DNA from: Parelaphostrongylus tenuis
Lineage: Eukaryota > Nematoda > Chromadorea > Rhabditida > Metastrongylidae
Length of the DNA: 64,000 nucleotides
Direction of reading: 5' to 3'
NCBI GenBank assembly: GCA_019055375.1
Contig: JAHQIW010004742.1
Coordinates: forward strand, 62,001-126,000
The translations under genes were made by a program, and so were the position numbers. Of this stretch, positions 11,579 to 24,605 are shown piece after piece. Position 1 is the first letter of the stretch. Each line of letters starts with the position of its first letter. Under the pieces are notes generated by a model. The model worked only from the letters and a program-made list of their open reading frames with translations. It made no database searches and had not been told where the DNA came from.

Positions 11579-14500
11579 ATGGACTCGCAACTGCTGGCAT
11601 TGAAGAGGTGAGTCAGCTTACGATAAACGACAGATACCTCTAATGACGATGACAGTGACTGAGCTTGCGATCATGATGATATTGGTGATGATCAGCTTGG
11701 ATGTGTCCGGCAGCGACACCGGCGTGTTCATCAGCTGTTCATCACCACGACGCACAGTTTACATGTGTCGATCAAACAAATTATATATAGTTTACAATGC
11801 GTTTTGTTTATCAAAGTTCGTGTATAATGGCCAGAATATGGCGATTGTGTGGTAAATTCTGGCCGTGTCTTCGAAGCGAAGTTCTTTGTGCCGTTTTCGT
11901 CTCATGTTCCGTTTCTATCAAACTCATTTGATTATTTCATCGCTAAATCGTTTCAAAATAACTAGACAAACGTGTAAATCTTTTCTCAATTCAGAATTTA
12001 TCATTTGCAGCTCTTCTCACTTTGACTGATACTCTTTGAATGGATTGCAGTATAGTAATTATCGATTGATCATATACTTCAGAAAAGCATTTATATTTTC
12101 TTGGTCTCAACAGCTCTGTCTCCAAACATTTATAAAAAACTCCTTCCTGTTTAATAAAGCTTGCTTGATAACTTTTGATATGTAGCAAAGCATTGGCTTA
12201 ACTTTTGTTATAAATGAATTATTAATAAGAGACTTTTGAAATTAAGTTTATGGCTGCAATCATTTCGGTTTTTTGGGTAGTACAAGCTTAAACATAATTT
12301 AGACAAGACATAAGAACTTAGCGTAAAGGAAATTCAAGGCGACTTCATCAGAAAATTTAGATTTTAGCCAAATCACCAAAACTCGATCGAAACATTTTTC
12401 TTAATCTTTCACTTCCCGTCTAGGATTCAATCACTGTCTATAAACTCAGCCGAAATCTGCCAAAACGATGTCTCGATCATTTAGAATCATTATCCATGAT
12501 ATCAAAAAATTTAGCCAAAATTAATATAAACAATCATCTTTCAGTTTTTTTGAACCTACTTCTTATGCACAACACTTGTCATTTTCTATTGAGATAGAAA
12601 TAGGTATTGTGCTAAAATAAAGTGATCGAATCAAGTAATGTTAAAATCGGCTGATTCTCATAATGATCTAAAAATCATTTTGAATTCTATTGTATAAGAA
12701 GGAGAACTTTGTGTCCATACATTTCACTTTTATTATTGTAGTAGTTCATTCTCATCGTTGGCCTGTTCGCTGGAGCCCTTAGCTGTGAAAAATGAAGAAA
12801 CCGAAGAAGAAGAGGTGGTAGCTTTTTTTAACGTTTTCTAAGCCTTTCAGCTAATTTTCCATTAGTGACAATGAGCCATACATAGGAATGATGTGCGTTA
12901 CTGGCACTAAAATATGTTTCAATGTTTTTTTAGTTTCTATTTTGCCATAGTAATAAAATCTTCATGACTTCTTTACGAGTTGGCACTTAGCAGCTACTTC
13001 CTGATCCAGCTTTCAAAAATCGTTTAGATTACATCTTCTTCAAAGAAATGTCGTAAGAATCGCGCTAAACGTCAAGAGAAACCACCGTATAGCTACATTG
13101 CATTGATAGCCATGGCCATACAGGTATCAGTTTATCAATGCTTTTCGATGTATTTCATATACGTCATGTTATACACTTTTCTTACGATAATACTGACCAA
13201 AAATGGATTAAGACTGACTGAAACACCATACATATAGAAGTCTTCACTTTGTTTGTTTTTTACTGTAGATGACTGACATCATCATACCTCGATCATTTGA
13301 TCTATTTGAATTTTTGTCACATTTCCAGTAACATTCGGAAAGTCACTTCTCGACAATGTTTATTTTAGTTCCATCGAGTGAATCGAGCGTTATCGATTAT
13401 ATTGCAATCCTTCTTCCCATAAGCCATTGCCGCCTATAAGGCTAACCACGTCCTAAAAACATAACGGACCATCAAATCTATGGCTATTTCGTTTTGTTTC
13501 CTGGCTGGAAGGTAACCGGTGCTTAACTGTCCGAGCTATGATTTGGCCAGAGATACGCGTATCGGACCATTCTGCAACAGATGTCATGCCTGTACCTTGG
13601 AAACAATGTCGAGCTGCCCTCCTTGTACTTGTTAGTTACTAGTTAGAGGCATTTACAATACGAAATATGCTCAATGACGCGGAAAGCTGATGCTTATATG
13701 GATGGATATGTCAATTCATCCAAGTTAACTAGAGTAGTAGGAACATTAAATTCACCAGGTAAAGTCATTTGCAACTGTTTCATGCGTATAATTGCTATTA
13801 GTTTGTGTTTAACTCCGTACCCTATTCTGTGGCTACCAGAGAATAAAGGAGCGTATGTGGCGCAATGCTTAGAGGTACTCTGCGTTGCACACAAAGTATT
13901 GGTTCGATCTCGCTCTTATGGCTCACCAAGCCATCCATCCCTCCGGGGTTGGTAGAATGGTACCCGACTGATCGCAGACTTGTCTGGGAAGATAAGCAGC
14001 ACTGACTCAATTCATCGGGAGGCCACCGCAAGTCGTTCTAAAGGCCAGATATGCAATCATTCACCTCAAATGAAATTAAAAATCCTAAGACGATTGCATG
14101 GCGCATCCCCAGGATCTGATCAACGCCGAGAGCTTCATCTTTTGCCAGAGAATACACTCAGTAAAGAAAAGTTTGCTTCGTTGATTTCTCAATGCAAGTG
14201 CAGCCTTCGATCGCCTCTTAAATATCTTTTCCAGGTTACTAACCTTCCAGTAGACTTTTGACTGAACATATATTTGCTATTTTTTGAGTTAAATAAGGGA
14301 AATCTTTTTTCTTTCCGCAACCATCAAATACCACGGCGATATTTCAGAAAAGACCCGACAAACGGGCCACGCTGGCTGAAATCTACACTTTCCTACAGGA
14401 GCACTTCGACTTTTTTCGCGGCGAATATGTGGGATGGCGAAACTCAATCCGTCATAATCTCTCACTTAATGACTGCTTTGTGAAATTGCCGAAAGAAGCG

Positions 14501-17500
14501 GGAGAACGGTAATCAGAAACATTTCGTGATATAACATTATGTTGCGACATGTTTTCCTAAATAGTTCAAATTTTAAAATTCGTTGTTCTCTTGAGTAATT
14601 CCATATTCTCTTTATCAGTAGGTTTGTCTGTGACAACAACTTAGTACTGACAGTTTCTATTCACTATCTATAATAATGCTCTATTTTTTGCTTTTCTCGT
14701 TTCTCACTTCAATGAAAAAACACTAGTTGAAGAGCTTTTCTTCTCTCACAATTGTGCAATTCACAAACGACGTAAATTTCCTGCCTTCACATTCGACACT
14801 ATAAAATTTAGATGCCAGAAAAAAATTTTGAGCGAAATAAAGCACTTTTGCACTAATCTTAGCAGGAAAATACTTCTATATTTTGTGATAAGTTTAGGAC
14901 TTGAGTAGGTTAGCTTCACTTTGACATCCAGGATATCTCATTTTCAAAAAATTCACTATTACCTTTTTCGCACTTAGAAAAAATATCCTGGAAACCATGG
15001 AAAGCATAGAAATAAAATTAGTGCTAGACAAGCTGATCAAATCAGGGCTCCGAAATATTTCCTGATTTCTTCTCAGTTTCATTAAATTATGTCAATAGTA
15101 CACATCATAATCTTCTTATAAACTCTGCCTTAGAGTGCTCACAGAGTAAGATTATAAAGTTCTGTATACCTAGGAAAGAACTTCACTGTTGGGCGTTAAT
15201 CAACAGCTTTGCTTTTATTCGTATTTTATTCCTCCTGCAATCGTTCCGTGTACGAAGCATGACAGTTGCCAATCAGCACAAAACTATAGAAGAAATAGTT
15301 ACAACAGCTTCCACTACATGATTTCTTCTCGTATGATATCTGAGAAGTGGTGTAGGTTACGGATGATGAGTTTTTGTACCCACGCTGACTGCGTGTTGTC
15401 AAAAAACTTCTTTACACCATATATTACATGATACATATATTCATTAAAGAAGTGAGTCGATTCTAATCAATTTTAGCGGTCGCAAAGGTCACAAGTGGAC
15501 GATCTCAGACAACTGTGAGTTCCTGCTCGAGGAAGGTGCGTTTCGACGTCGACCACGTGGATATAAAGCTAGGAAGCGCCCAATGTACGGACAGTTCGCT
15601 CAAGTAAGTGTTTTCACCATTCGGCATCATTCGTCTTTGAAAGTCTCGTTGACGCGCTTATTAAGAATAACCTCTACAGTATGGCTTGTGACTTGGCGGC
15701 TATTAGCAGCTGTTTTCAAAACGCAAGAAATATTCTCTGAGCGACCTCCTGAGATGGTTTTTTTTTTGTAACCTTTCTGCTAAAAATAGCTCTCGGGACT
15801 CAGTATAATCTAATTCATAGCAATATGAACTAAGATCTATAGTCAAATACTACAATCTGACAGTAAAAATTATTAAGTTATTTATCAGTTTTTGTGAAAC
15901 TAGCATCAAAAGCTGACCTTTTGATGGATAGCGCAACGTTACCTTATCGCTCATAGTTGATAATGATCTGTAGATACGTTACCTAGTTGTTCATAGATGA
16001 TAATGTTTATCAGAAAAACTTTATACTCAAAACCTCATAGTTACATATTGATATTGGCTTTGTTCAAGCGTGTGTCTAAGAAAATGAATTTTTTCATCTG
16101 CTGATGGATTACTCATGAAGATCTTTTTCAAAGTTTTTTTTTCTACTTCCTTCAGAGCAAAATTTCCAATTTGCCGTTTGGATAAGCACATCCTCGCCCA
16201 GGATAACCCAAGTGGAAGAGGCGCATTTTTGCTTGGAATTCCATCTACGACTACGCTCATGTCATATATCGTTCAACAAGCAAATAATTCATCTACTAGT
16301 ATCGCAAGTTTCTTCGTAGACTGTTTTTCGTTGTCGCATCTCAGCTACACTTAACTCTCGAGCGGCCACATATGGTCCTGTCTGTCATAGATTTAGCGAC
16401 AGAGTTTCCAATGCTAATGCACCAGCGAGCCCGCGACCACATGTGGCCGATTTCGCCGCTATGTAGTGATGTTTTTGGTAACCTTGATGAGTGACGAAGT
16501 TAAGTAAAATTTGGTTCGTCCAGTGACAACGTAATCACGATAACATGTGCCAGTTTTACATTTTTTGCTACATTTTTCACAGTTCCACCGTTTGATCGCT
16601 TGTTGAGATTAAGAAATTTTTCCTGAAGTGATTTGCTATAATTATCGTACTATATCAGCAAGCTGAAACAAGAAAGTTGTGAGACATTACCGGCAATTTT
16701 GCTGTCGTAATTTAGCATTTCTAGCTCTAAACTCAATTTTACTCAAAAATGATGCACTAATCAAACATAATAGTTGGTCGTGGCGAAACTGTTTACGTTG
16801 GACCACTACCTCTTTTATGTGAAAACGTGCTATGCGGGAAATTTACGAAGGATCACTTTAGGCTTTTCTGTTTATCTACAAAAAAGCTGAAGTAGTTTAA
16901 TGTCTAGGAAAAAAGTTGAATTTTTTTATAGCAACTATTTGTTCTAAAGCGATCATGACTGTGAAGTGATATCAACATTTGCTGAGTTGAATTGGTAAGC
17001 TTAGGCTGTAAAAATTCGTTGAATGATACGTGACTGCTAAAGACCACTTAAACTGAGTAATCTAATATTTTTCTTCAATTCTCTACTGAAATGTCATTCA
17101 CGTTTCGATTAATCCTTAGAAAATCGATGTCAGCTATCAAGAAAAAATAGAGAAAAGTCGATTTTGAAGTCGTTAGCTAAGTGAGAGATTAGTGGCGCCA
17201 ATTGGTCGAGTCATTAATCGTTTCCGGATCAACAGTCGACTAATAGGGTACGGTAGTGCGCGACGGCGTTGACAGATGGCTGCTTTATGAGTTGACTCTC
17301 AGGCTTTGTTTCCATAAACGTCAAGGTAACCGAATCCTCTATAGTGTCGGTGGAGGCATTCAGCACCAATTCGTCGTGCTTCGGGCGAAACTTTGTGAAA
17401 AAAATTCACGGCATGGCTTTTGTTCACTGCCACCACCTTTACTACTGTTAGACATCGTATAACTCGAGTAAGCATCAGTAAACTCTTCACCCTTTCTGTT

Positions 17501-20500
17501 GTCCGCTAGTGTCAACTAGTTCGGTAGATACGATGGATTTCACTCTATTTTTATAAAACATTTTATTCTCACTGTTTGCTTAAGGTGAAAAAGCTACGTC
17601 TAGCTCGTTTGGATGGCATAGATTTACTTCAATCTGGGCTTTTGTAATAGGAGTGTTAAGGTTTTTTTCATCCTGGAAACTCTGAATAGACAAAGTGAGA
17701 CGATCTCCTCAAAAATGATATGTTTTTTTCACTGAGTAGGCTGAAAGTCCTTGTAAGGAATCCTTAAGGATTCAGTTATGTGATTTTTCAATGAAAGGAG
17801 ACGCTTTTCAAATACATAAGTTGACAAAATAATGAAATAGACAGTGACATGATCACACGGAAAAAAATTCGCCAGAAGAAAAAGTTATGTAATTTCTTTA
17901 TTCATTCAGCAGCTGACGTTTCGGCAGTTCGCCTTCTTCAGAGTTTGGAAAGGTCAAATTGTCTGTAATCCAAATAGTCAAACACCTTCATTACTCCTTA
18001 AGAAAAAATCACCAGATCTTGCACCGCTTTTTTATATGTGTTCCACTGAATGATTCAAATGTAGATCACCGGAGAAATCACATAGGCTCGTAATGCACCC
18101 TACTCATAAAGCAACCACAACAACATGTCCTAACGGTAGAGACGGTGATTGCATGAGCGCAGGTACAGTCTACCTAATCTCTTGCAAAGCGTGTAGTGAT
18201 AAATATAATGGCGAAACGGGTAAGCCGCTCTATGCTCGCATAGAAGAACACCTAGCTGACAAGCGTCTAAATAGACGAAACACCCCGCTAGGGACGCATA
18301 GAGCACAGAAGCATAACGGAGTAGATTTTGATGTCAAAGTCACCATTCTTGCGCATGAGCAAAAAACATCAGCCCGAAACATTCTTGAAGCACACTGGAT
18401 TATTACGACGAATCCAACCATAAACCGCAAGGAGGAATGTCTCGTCATCACTGGTGATATGAGTCAGTATATAAGACTGTTATTTTGATGGGTACGGTGC
18501 ATTACGAGCCTATGTGATGTCCTTCCGGTGATCTCCACTTGAATAATTTAATGGAACATATATGAAAAGGCGGTGAGTATCTTGAGAGCTGATTTTGTGC
18601 TTGATGCGATTGAAATCTAGATCTGGTGATTTTTTCTAAAGGAGTAATGGAGGTGTTTGACTGATTGGATTGCAGACAATTTGACCTTTGCAGGCTCTGA
18701 AGAAGGCGAACTGGCGAAACGTCAGCTGCTGAATGAATAAAGAAATTACATAACACCTTGTTTGGCCTAAAGAAGAAAACTGAGATATATTGAAGCATGC
18801 CAAGCTTCATAGTCAGTCGGTCTTGGGAGTTGTAAGAAAAAAAGTGGCAAGTTATATGATGAAGCCTGTTTGCGGATGAGGAACCAGACCAGGACCATGC
18901 TTCCGCAGAAGGGGCATGACATCACTGCGCTACCCCTTGATGACCGTAAGGTCTCCTATCAACTTCTTATGTGCCCAGTATTTGTAAATAAAACCCTAAT
19001 CAGTTCAAGGACATTGCTTAAGTTTTCGATCTTATGCAAACTCATTCAAAAAGGATCTTGGCAAGGCGAAATGGTCAAAAGAAAATTTGAAATCAAGAAG
19101 AAAGAAAAAAATGCTTGGATAAAATTACCAGCGTGAAGTGGATTAATCAATTTGTGTACAGTATTGCATATAATTGGCGGTGTGCAAGCTGAGAAATTTA
19201 TACTCATTTTCGTAATTATAAATTTCAGCCATTTTGAGACTGTAGTTAATTCTCACATTTACCCAGGAGGGCCACTTCAAATGTTATGATTATTATATGG
19301 AATACTCTGACTTTGTAGTTCGAATATCCACCACCAATGCCGGAATACTCGATGGACAAAGCAATGATGGATCCAATGACTGCCGCATCAGCAAGCGGTT
19401 GGTTTATCACTCAAATAATCAAGTTTATTAATGTGCACATCTCTTAGGTAAACTTTTTTATTTCATGCATATTACGTATAAGAGTCTGTGCAACACGATC
19501 GTTAGACTTGCCCAGCAATACCTACTTGAGTCATTAATTCAGAGGCCCCTCGGCCACCCTTCTAGCCCTCCATTGCTGCGGCGAGGGGAAACTAGGACCA
19601 GACTTTTCAAGAAGGATACGAAAGAGTTGATTCTTACATTGGTGCTCATATCCAAGTCAATTTATGGACCAAATATGCATGAAGTCAATTTATGGGCCAA
19701 TTATGCATGTAGCCGCCACCATGAGCTAACTAATGAAGTTGAATGCATGGCGTATCGCTTCCTCAAGTGATATGTTAAAGTCCAATGGTGCAGCCTTTGC
19801 TACTCTTATTTTTTTTTAAGTTGTGGTTCTGCAATTTTTTCTTCTATACTAGTTGCAAATTGTAAATTGTAAACTTTATTCCTCTTTCCATATCGACAAA
19901 CTGTATAGTAGTCTTCATATATGACCTACTGTTTTGTAACTTGCCTGGTGCATGATATGCCTACAAGTAAATTTTGATAAGTTTACTTTCAATCAGGAGC
20001 GAACTTTTTTAGCTATACCTGATATAGCTTGGAGAATAGTCGACCAGCTTCTACAACATTCATAGAGAAGACGAGCTCCTCAAACAGCAGACGAAACAAC
20101 ACGTGAATTGCTTGCAACCTTTGTGTAGGATATTTGCGAGTAAACTAAATAAATACAGGAAGTGCAGGGATTACCACTTGCATATTGTAACGTGGGATCA
20201 AGTAAAAAAAAACTTCTAAAGCAAAAAAAATTTCAATAAATTCTCTTCTGTCTGCCTTCACATGTGCTTTCGTTTTCTAGGCTAATTGAACAACAGCGAT
20301 TTTTTTTTGCTCAAAATATTTCTGAATCATATAACTGATAGAAGGTGTAAGGTAGTTCGAATAGGCTGATTCAATCTTTTTCCCCCGTTTTGTCGTTCTA
20401 TGTCCACGTTACTAAAGTTTTTCCACACAGCATCATAGCAAAGTAATGAAGTGTTCTAGCTTCTAATTGATTTGTTTGCATCAAGAATCCTTGATAGTTT

Positions 20501-21433
20501 TCGACATTAATTCTTCTCATAACTCTCATATTATGTGCCCAGAAAAGCCGCATGGCCTGGATTTAGAAGTCAAGAAAATCTCTTCATCTTATTTTATTAT
20601 AGGCATTTGATTTTAGGATACAGGTTTTTCTAAACAACTATGCTGATAAATGATGAAAATTGTCCTGATATTTCCGTGATGCTTTGATTGGTTGAAACTC
20701 TGCAGTATAAGTGTAAAAGACGTTTAATATCGAGCAGTTCGTTGGTCTTACCCTATGCATTCGACTTCATTCGTAGCAAAATAGAAATGAGATATTGCCT
20801 GTTTGACCAATACAGTCCTTTCAATGCTCTAGCGACCCGTCGAGTCAATATGTTCATATCCTTCTGTACATGCATGTCAGCAACTACTATTGTGGAAGAA
20901 TAAAATAGGTTTAGTTTGCTCGAAACGTGAGATTGAATCAATGACCTCATGAGCACTGCTCGGCACCTCTTATTATCGCGCTGTAAGGCGTTGAAAATGG
21001 GTTCCGAAAAATTTCTTCAAAAGTCGAATATAATGTAGGCATATCATTGAATTAGTTAGATATGCACAGATTGCCTCCAAACTTTACTAAAATTTGATTA
21101 TACCTTCTCTTCATTGAAACCCTTTATCGTCTACGAGTTACTGTGCTTTTATTTAAAAAATGATGCATAGTCTTAGCTATCTTTTCAGGGCCCCCGATGT
21201 CAACGCAGCCGTCAACAGTTGTCTATCCGGGATATCTTCCCGGATGTCAGCAACTTACGCCATGGTCACAACAATATGATCACTCTTGGTATGGTTACGC
21301 TCCACAAGATGCGGTGTCGTCCAATTATTTCTACCAACCTGAAATGGTGCACTATGAAGAGTGGCCACAAATACCGTATCCGCCGAATGACATGGCATAT
21401 TTGGCCAACACTAACGTGCCGGAGACACAATGA
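11579..21433 (+). CDS. let-381: FoxF-type forkhead transcription factor (LET-381 orthologue)
   Basis: DNA-binding regulator; in C. elegans LET-381 specifies mesodermal fates such as coelomocytes. Seven exons keep frame exactly: 11579-11607, 12742-12814, 13028-13123, 14348-14508, 15477-15603, 19319-19397, 21189-21433 (810 nt, 269 aa). The forkhead domain starts at [16 protein letters not shown] (exon 3), continues with [19 protein letters not shown] and the recognition helix [15 protein letters not shown] (14435-14479), and ends with [17 protein letters not shown]. The following [14 protein letters not shown] is the FoxF signature next to wing 2. An acidic stretch (NEETEEEE) and a lysine/arginine cluster precede the domain; the C-terminus is rich in Tyr, Pro and Gln, as in activation regions. 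The start at 11579 is the first ATG in the open frame; the frame stays open back to a TAA near 11393, so more N-terminal sequence from an unseen exon is possible. Introns carry a SINE and a Penelope insertion. Orthology is well supported; the exact 5' end is not. Confidence 0.9.
13849..14140 (+). mobile_element. tRNA-derived SINE (family S) in forkhead intron 3
   Basis: A box GTGGCGCAATGCTTAGAGG and B box GGTTCGATCTCGC at the 5' end, body with GGTACC, GATAAGCAGCACTGACTC and GGCCAGATATGCAATC, 3' end GATCAACGCCGAGAGCTTC. Same strand as the gene, about 200 bp before the acceptor of exon 4. Confidence 0.85.
15604..17886. other. Forkhead intron 5, left part
   Basis: No nested gene seen. Notable only: a diverged tandem duplication at about 15937-16006 (ACGTTACCT ... 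TCATAG.TGATAATG twice) and an inverted repeat GCGGCCACAT(A/G)TGG at about 16361-16376 and 16427-16443. Confidence 0.4.
17911..17945 (-). ncRNA. Hammerhead-ribozyme-like motif in Penelope 3' UTR
   Basis: Minus strand: CTGAAGA (17935-17941, full core), A, GGC-GAACT-GCC (stem II with a 5-nt loop), GAAAC, GTC (cleavage-type triplet, 17915-17917), then AGCTGCTG. Stem I pairing is weak in this copy. The inverted mate at 18693-18727 (+) has a better stem I (GGCT/AGCT) but a damaged stem II (GGC..GGC). Penelope-like elements are known to carry hammerhead motifs. Activity is inferred only. Confidence 0.5.
18093..18488 (+). CDS. Penelope-like element GIY-YIG endonuclease fragment, 131 codons
   Basis: Open frame with [20 protein letters not shown], then [27 protein letters not shown] and a basic C-terminal part with AHWIITTNP. 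This is the CxxC-containing linker plus GIY-YIG nuclease of Penelope-like retroelements: GTVY and YNGETG correspond to the GIY and YIG strands, and the R of YARIEEH is the catalytic-type arginine. No reverse transcriptase domain lies upstream, so it is a 5'-truncated copy. The start shown is simply the first ATG in the frame. Open but non-autonomous. Confidence 0.8.
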   Translation: MHPTHKATTTTCPNGRDGDCMSAGTVYLISCKACSDKYNGETGKPLYARIEEHLADKRLNRRNTPLGTHRAQKHNGVDFDVKVTILAHEQKTSARNILEAHWIITTNPTINRKEECLVITGDMSQYIRLLF

Positions 21434-21736
21434 TTAAAACTTTGGATCGTTTCTTGTGTAGATTTTTATTCAGTTAACTTGCCATCTTCCATTTATGTGT
21501 GACCACTACTTCAATGCTCACATCCTTTCCTTTCTGCTTATATAGGTCACAATTAAGCTATATGTTGAGCTTTTAATGGTCATCATCGTGATATCGTTCT
21601 AATTTAAGTCAATTAACATCTTTGAAGGAAGTCACTATACATACTATATGGATTATTTACATACATAAAGTGATAAACACTGTATCAAAGTCTTCAGTTT
21701 TTGATTTTACAGTACAGTCAGATGGTTGAACATTCA

Positions 21737-22157
21737 AATCGATCTTTGTTCTAATGCCATGAAGTTATAGACTTTAGTGTGGTTAGGTTCATCAAAACAA
21801 GGTACTTCGGCGTATTTCAAGGAGATCCTCCCCCAAGATACCTGTCCGGGCTGGAAAGGGATGAGCTTTTCCATGCCGAAGTCTGGAAAAAGGAAATCTA
21901 AATCATTAATCTTTGCTTTACCGGTATTAAACGGAAATAGGTTTAACATGATACACATTTCCAGTGAATACTTGTAGTTTATGACATGAAAACCACATGG
22001 ATTGGCTTTTTCAAGGCTGCCATAAAAGCCAATGTCTAGCAACCAAACTCGTTGGTAAATTTTCATTCGTATCGTTAACTTGTGATCGTTGTCATTGAAG
22101 ACGTATTTGTACGTACCTTGCTCAGTGACACCTGTAGTGGTATCCTTCTATTTTTGA
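21737..22157 (-). CDS. Unidentified minus-strand ORF or exon, about 138 codons
   Basis: The frame is open from just after an AATAG that could be a splice acceptor (about 22158) to a TAG-type stop at 21734. It includes TEQGTYKYVFNDNDHKLTIR, MKIYQRVWLLDIGF and, near the end, PGQVSWGRISLKYAEVPCF. Codon use looks protein-like, and the frame is unusually long for this AT-rich DNA. It converges with the forkhead gene 300 bp away. I do not recognise a family; it could be a last exon of a minus-strand gene or part of an old transposon. Confidence 0.3.
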
Positions 22158-23555
22158 TGAAGTGCTCATTGGCCGTTTATTTACCCAAGGAATAAAGGGA
22201 ATTCAGCTATTTTTAAGCTGTCTTACTAGAATATTAATCTTACATTATCGTTGGTTTAATTGGCTATTCATGTAAGCTGCTTAAATTTGAGAAGATGCCT
22301 CTCAAGCGCTTGGTCATTACTAGATTGTCTAAACTCAGCGCATGCAATCAAAGCCTGGTACCAGCATATTTGAACGTGGAATAGATTTTGACAGCTGTAA
22401 CATTAATAATTGGAATCTACAAAATTTTGTCAACGGGAAACATGTTTGTGTATTCAGGTTGCATAAAAAAGGAGTTGTTGACAAGAAAGGCAGTAAGGGT
22501 CGCTATGGTCACGATTTGGTTTTCTGAGGCGCTGCTCGTATATGGGATTGTTCTAGATAAGTGAAGAGTGTTAGCCAGTAATTTGAGGTCTCGCCAAGAT
22601 TGTGGAGGAAACAGGATTTTGAAACTCGATATCGTTCGACCTTTGCATTGTCGTTAGGAGGTGTGGTGGACATTACATTGGAGAAGGATCATTCAGTTCA
22701 GATAGCTTCCATTCAATGGACCCCTTCGGATTCCAAATTTCATTCGATATCCCCAAACAGTCTAGATCTTTGCACTGAGCACTCCAACAGGTTTTTGAGT
22801 GCTTTCTCCACGATATGCCTCCGTTGTAGTCTAGATTTCGTTACTATGAATAGCAAAACGACGTTCACAAACTTCCTTGCCTTCAAGATCGAATTCGCCA
22901 TGACGACATTTTCCAACTCGAAGCTTTCATTAACTTGACCTCCGCCAATGTCGCATTAACACTGTCGCGATGAGTGTCACCTTTAGGTGTTATGATGAAG
23001 TGCTAGGTGCCGGAATGACACCTTTAAGTGTCATTTTGCTTGCGATGATATAATTCGACTGCTTGTAGTCAATTGATCGAAAATTCGCTCATTTTTTCCA
23101 TGATATGACCGTTGTTTTTCATATCTTGTTCAATGAAATAATTACGACATGGTTTCTCTAATGAGGGTAAGAACTTGCAAAGATTGCAACTAATTTGAAA
23201 AATCACTAATTTCTCCTTTTCTTCTCGTTTCAAAAATCTTCTAGGTTTGATATCGAGCTACAATAACATAACGTCAATAAAGCGCATACCTGTAAAACCA
23301 TGATGTCCTCAAAATGTTAGTTGCTTCAAATCATAATTCAATTCGGGGCGGGGCCATATCACTTAGCTACCGATCCTTTTCAAACGTAATGTTGTGAAAC
23401 CATCTCTAACTCTGATCGAATGAATGGTCGCGTTTTCCGCAGTATTTTGCATGTTCTATATTTTTTTTAAATGAGTATTTTACATTTTTCGGAAAGCACT
23501 TCTTTGTAGAGTCCTTTTTTTGCTGGATAGAAATTTCTCACTATACTTACGGTAA
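22158..23555. other. Intergenic, possible eroded ORF
   Basis: A 112-codon plus-strand ORF at 22600-22938 begins with a TTG codon and has no motif. Its minus-strand complement is also nearly open, broken only by four TGA codons. Short repeated AGTGTCACCTTTAGGTGT / ATGACACCTTTAAGTGTCAT blocks lie at 22972-23037. No gene is supported. Confidence 0.35.
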
Positions 23556-23559
23556 CCAT

Positions 23560-24150
23560 TCGAAAGCGTAAATTTCGATGATTCCAATGGATACATGGTT
23601 TTTGAAAGTAATATTTGCTGCTGTGTAGCAGTCATAATAAAGTTACAGTTCACACTCAGAGTGTTTAAACGTGTTTTTGTGTTCTTTGCTGGGCGGAAAT
23701 GCTCAGACTTTTAGAGATCGATCGGTAGCTTGAATCATAGCAATCCATGCGCTTGGTTTTGAAAAGGTCCTGATAATTCGCTATTGCATACAAAAGAAGT
23801 TACCTTTCACTTTCGGCGCGTATTATCGTGGGTCTCACGAATCGTGCTGTGCACGACGATCTCAAAACCGCCTTGAAAATGCGAGATTTTCGTTTTCGAT
23901 TTGGAAAATTTTTCTCCGTCTCGTAGAAATTTTCATATTTTTCTCATTGAAGCTGTGGAAAAGAAAGCTCTATGCATTTGTTTTATGAATGTGTGCTTGT
24001 TGTTTTCGTTCTAAGTCGTCGAGTAAACCCGTTATGAATGTTGATAGCTGAGTAAAATGTACGTTGAGTGTGAAACGTCATCTTATTTTCGCTGCTACAG
24101 CACTCTCAGGAGAATTTTTGAGAAAAAAACTGTAGCTCTAGAATCTCCGG
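23560..24150. mobile_element. Non-autonomous TIR element (family T), about 590 bp
   Basis: Ends are inverted repeats. Left at about 23600-23665 (TTTTTGAAAG..., GTGTAGCAGTC.AATAA, GTTCACACTC), right at about 24060-24125 as its complement (GAGTGTGAAACGTCATCTTATTTTC...). The same end signature, GCTGT-CAGTC-AAATAA-TGTTTCACACTC, recurs at 26.85, 30.3/30.95, 41.1/45.5, 54.05/54.65 and 60.65/61.08 kb. No transposase. MITE-like. Confidence 0.6.
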
Positions 24151-24439
24151 GATTTAATCTATCAAACGGTAACTAAAAGTCTGAGAAAAAACGAAGAAGG
24201 CCTTGTCTTCAAGAGGCGAAAAAATGCTTCACAATAACGGAAAAGTACCCTGAACGCACCAGAACACCTGGGATGTTCAGCCCACGAGTCCTCGATCTTC
24301 TCACCAGTGGTTGTTCCTATGAGAGATTGTTCAAAAAAAGTTCCAGCGCTTGAACCGCAATGCGAAAATATCCAGATGCTGAGGAATTCTCAAATAATGA
24401 AACTGCTCGACAGAGCGGTAGCAGAGTGGTGGACTGTCG

Positions 24440-24515
24440 GCGTAGTGGTAGAACGCGCTCTCGCCATGAGTGAAATGCGGGTTCAAATCTCGCCAGGGGT
24501 CGAAGTCTTACATTT
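24440..24515 (+). repeat. tRNA-like unit
   Basis: GGCGTAGTGGTAGAACGCG (A-box region), then GCGGGTTCAAATCTCGCC (T-arm-like with B box) and GGGGTCGA. No matching acceptor stem, so it is a pseudo-tRNA or SINE head. Confidence 0.5.
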
Positions 24516-24605
24516 CAGTCAGCTGATTTCGACTTATATTTATAACTCAGATTATTTTCGAAACACCTGACGCAGTCCAGTGTTTCGAATCCATGCGATC
24601 AGTGG

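Larger units (their letters stand above)
17887..18756. mobile_element. Penelope-like element in inverted arrangement, forkhead intron 5
   Basis: A plus-strand 3' fragment (GIY-YIG coding region at 18093-18488 plus 3' UTR to about 18756) is preceded by an inverted copy of that same 3' UTR (17887-18098 against 18497-18756, many matching blocks such as ATTCATTCAGCAGCTGACGT against its complement). Inverted partial tandems are typical of Penelope-like insertions. Both 3' UTRs carry a hammerhead-like motif. Located inside the 3.7-kb intron of the forkhead gene. Confidence 0.8.
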
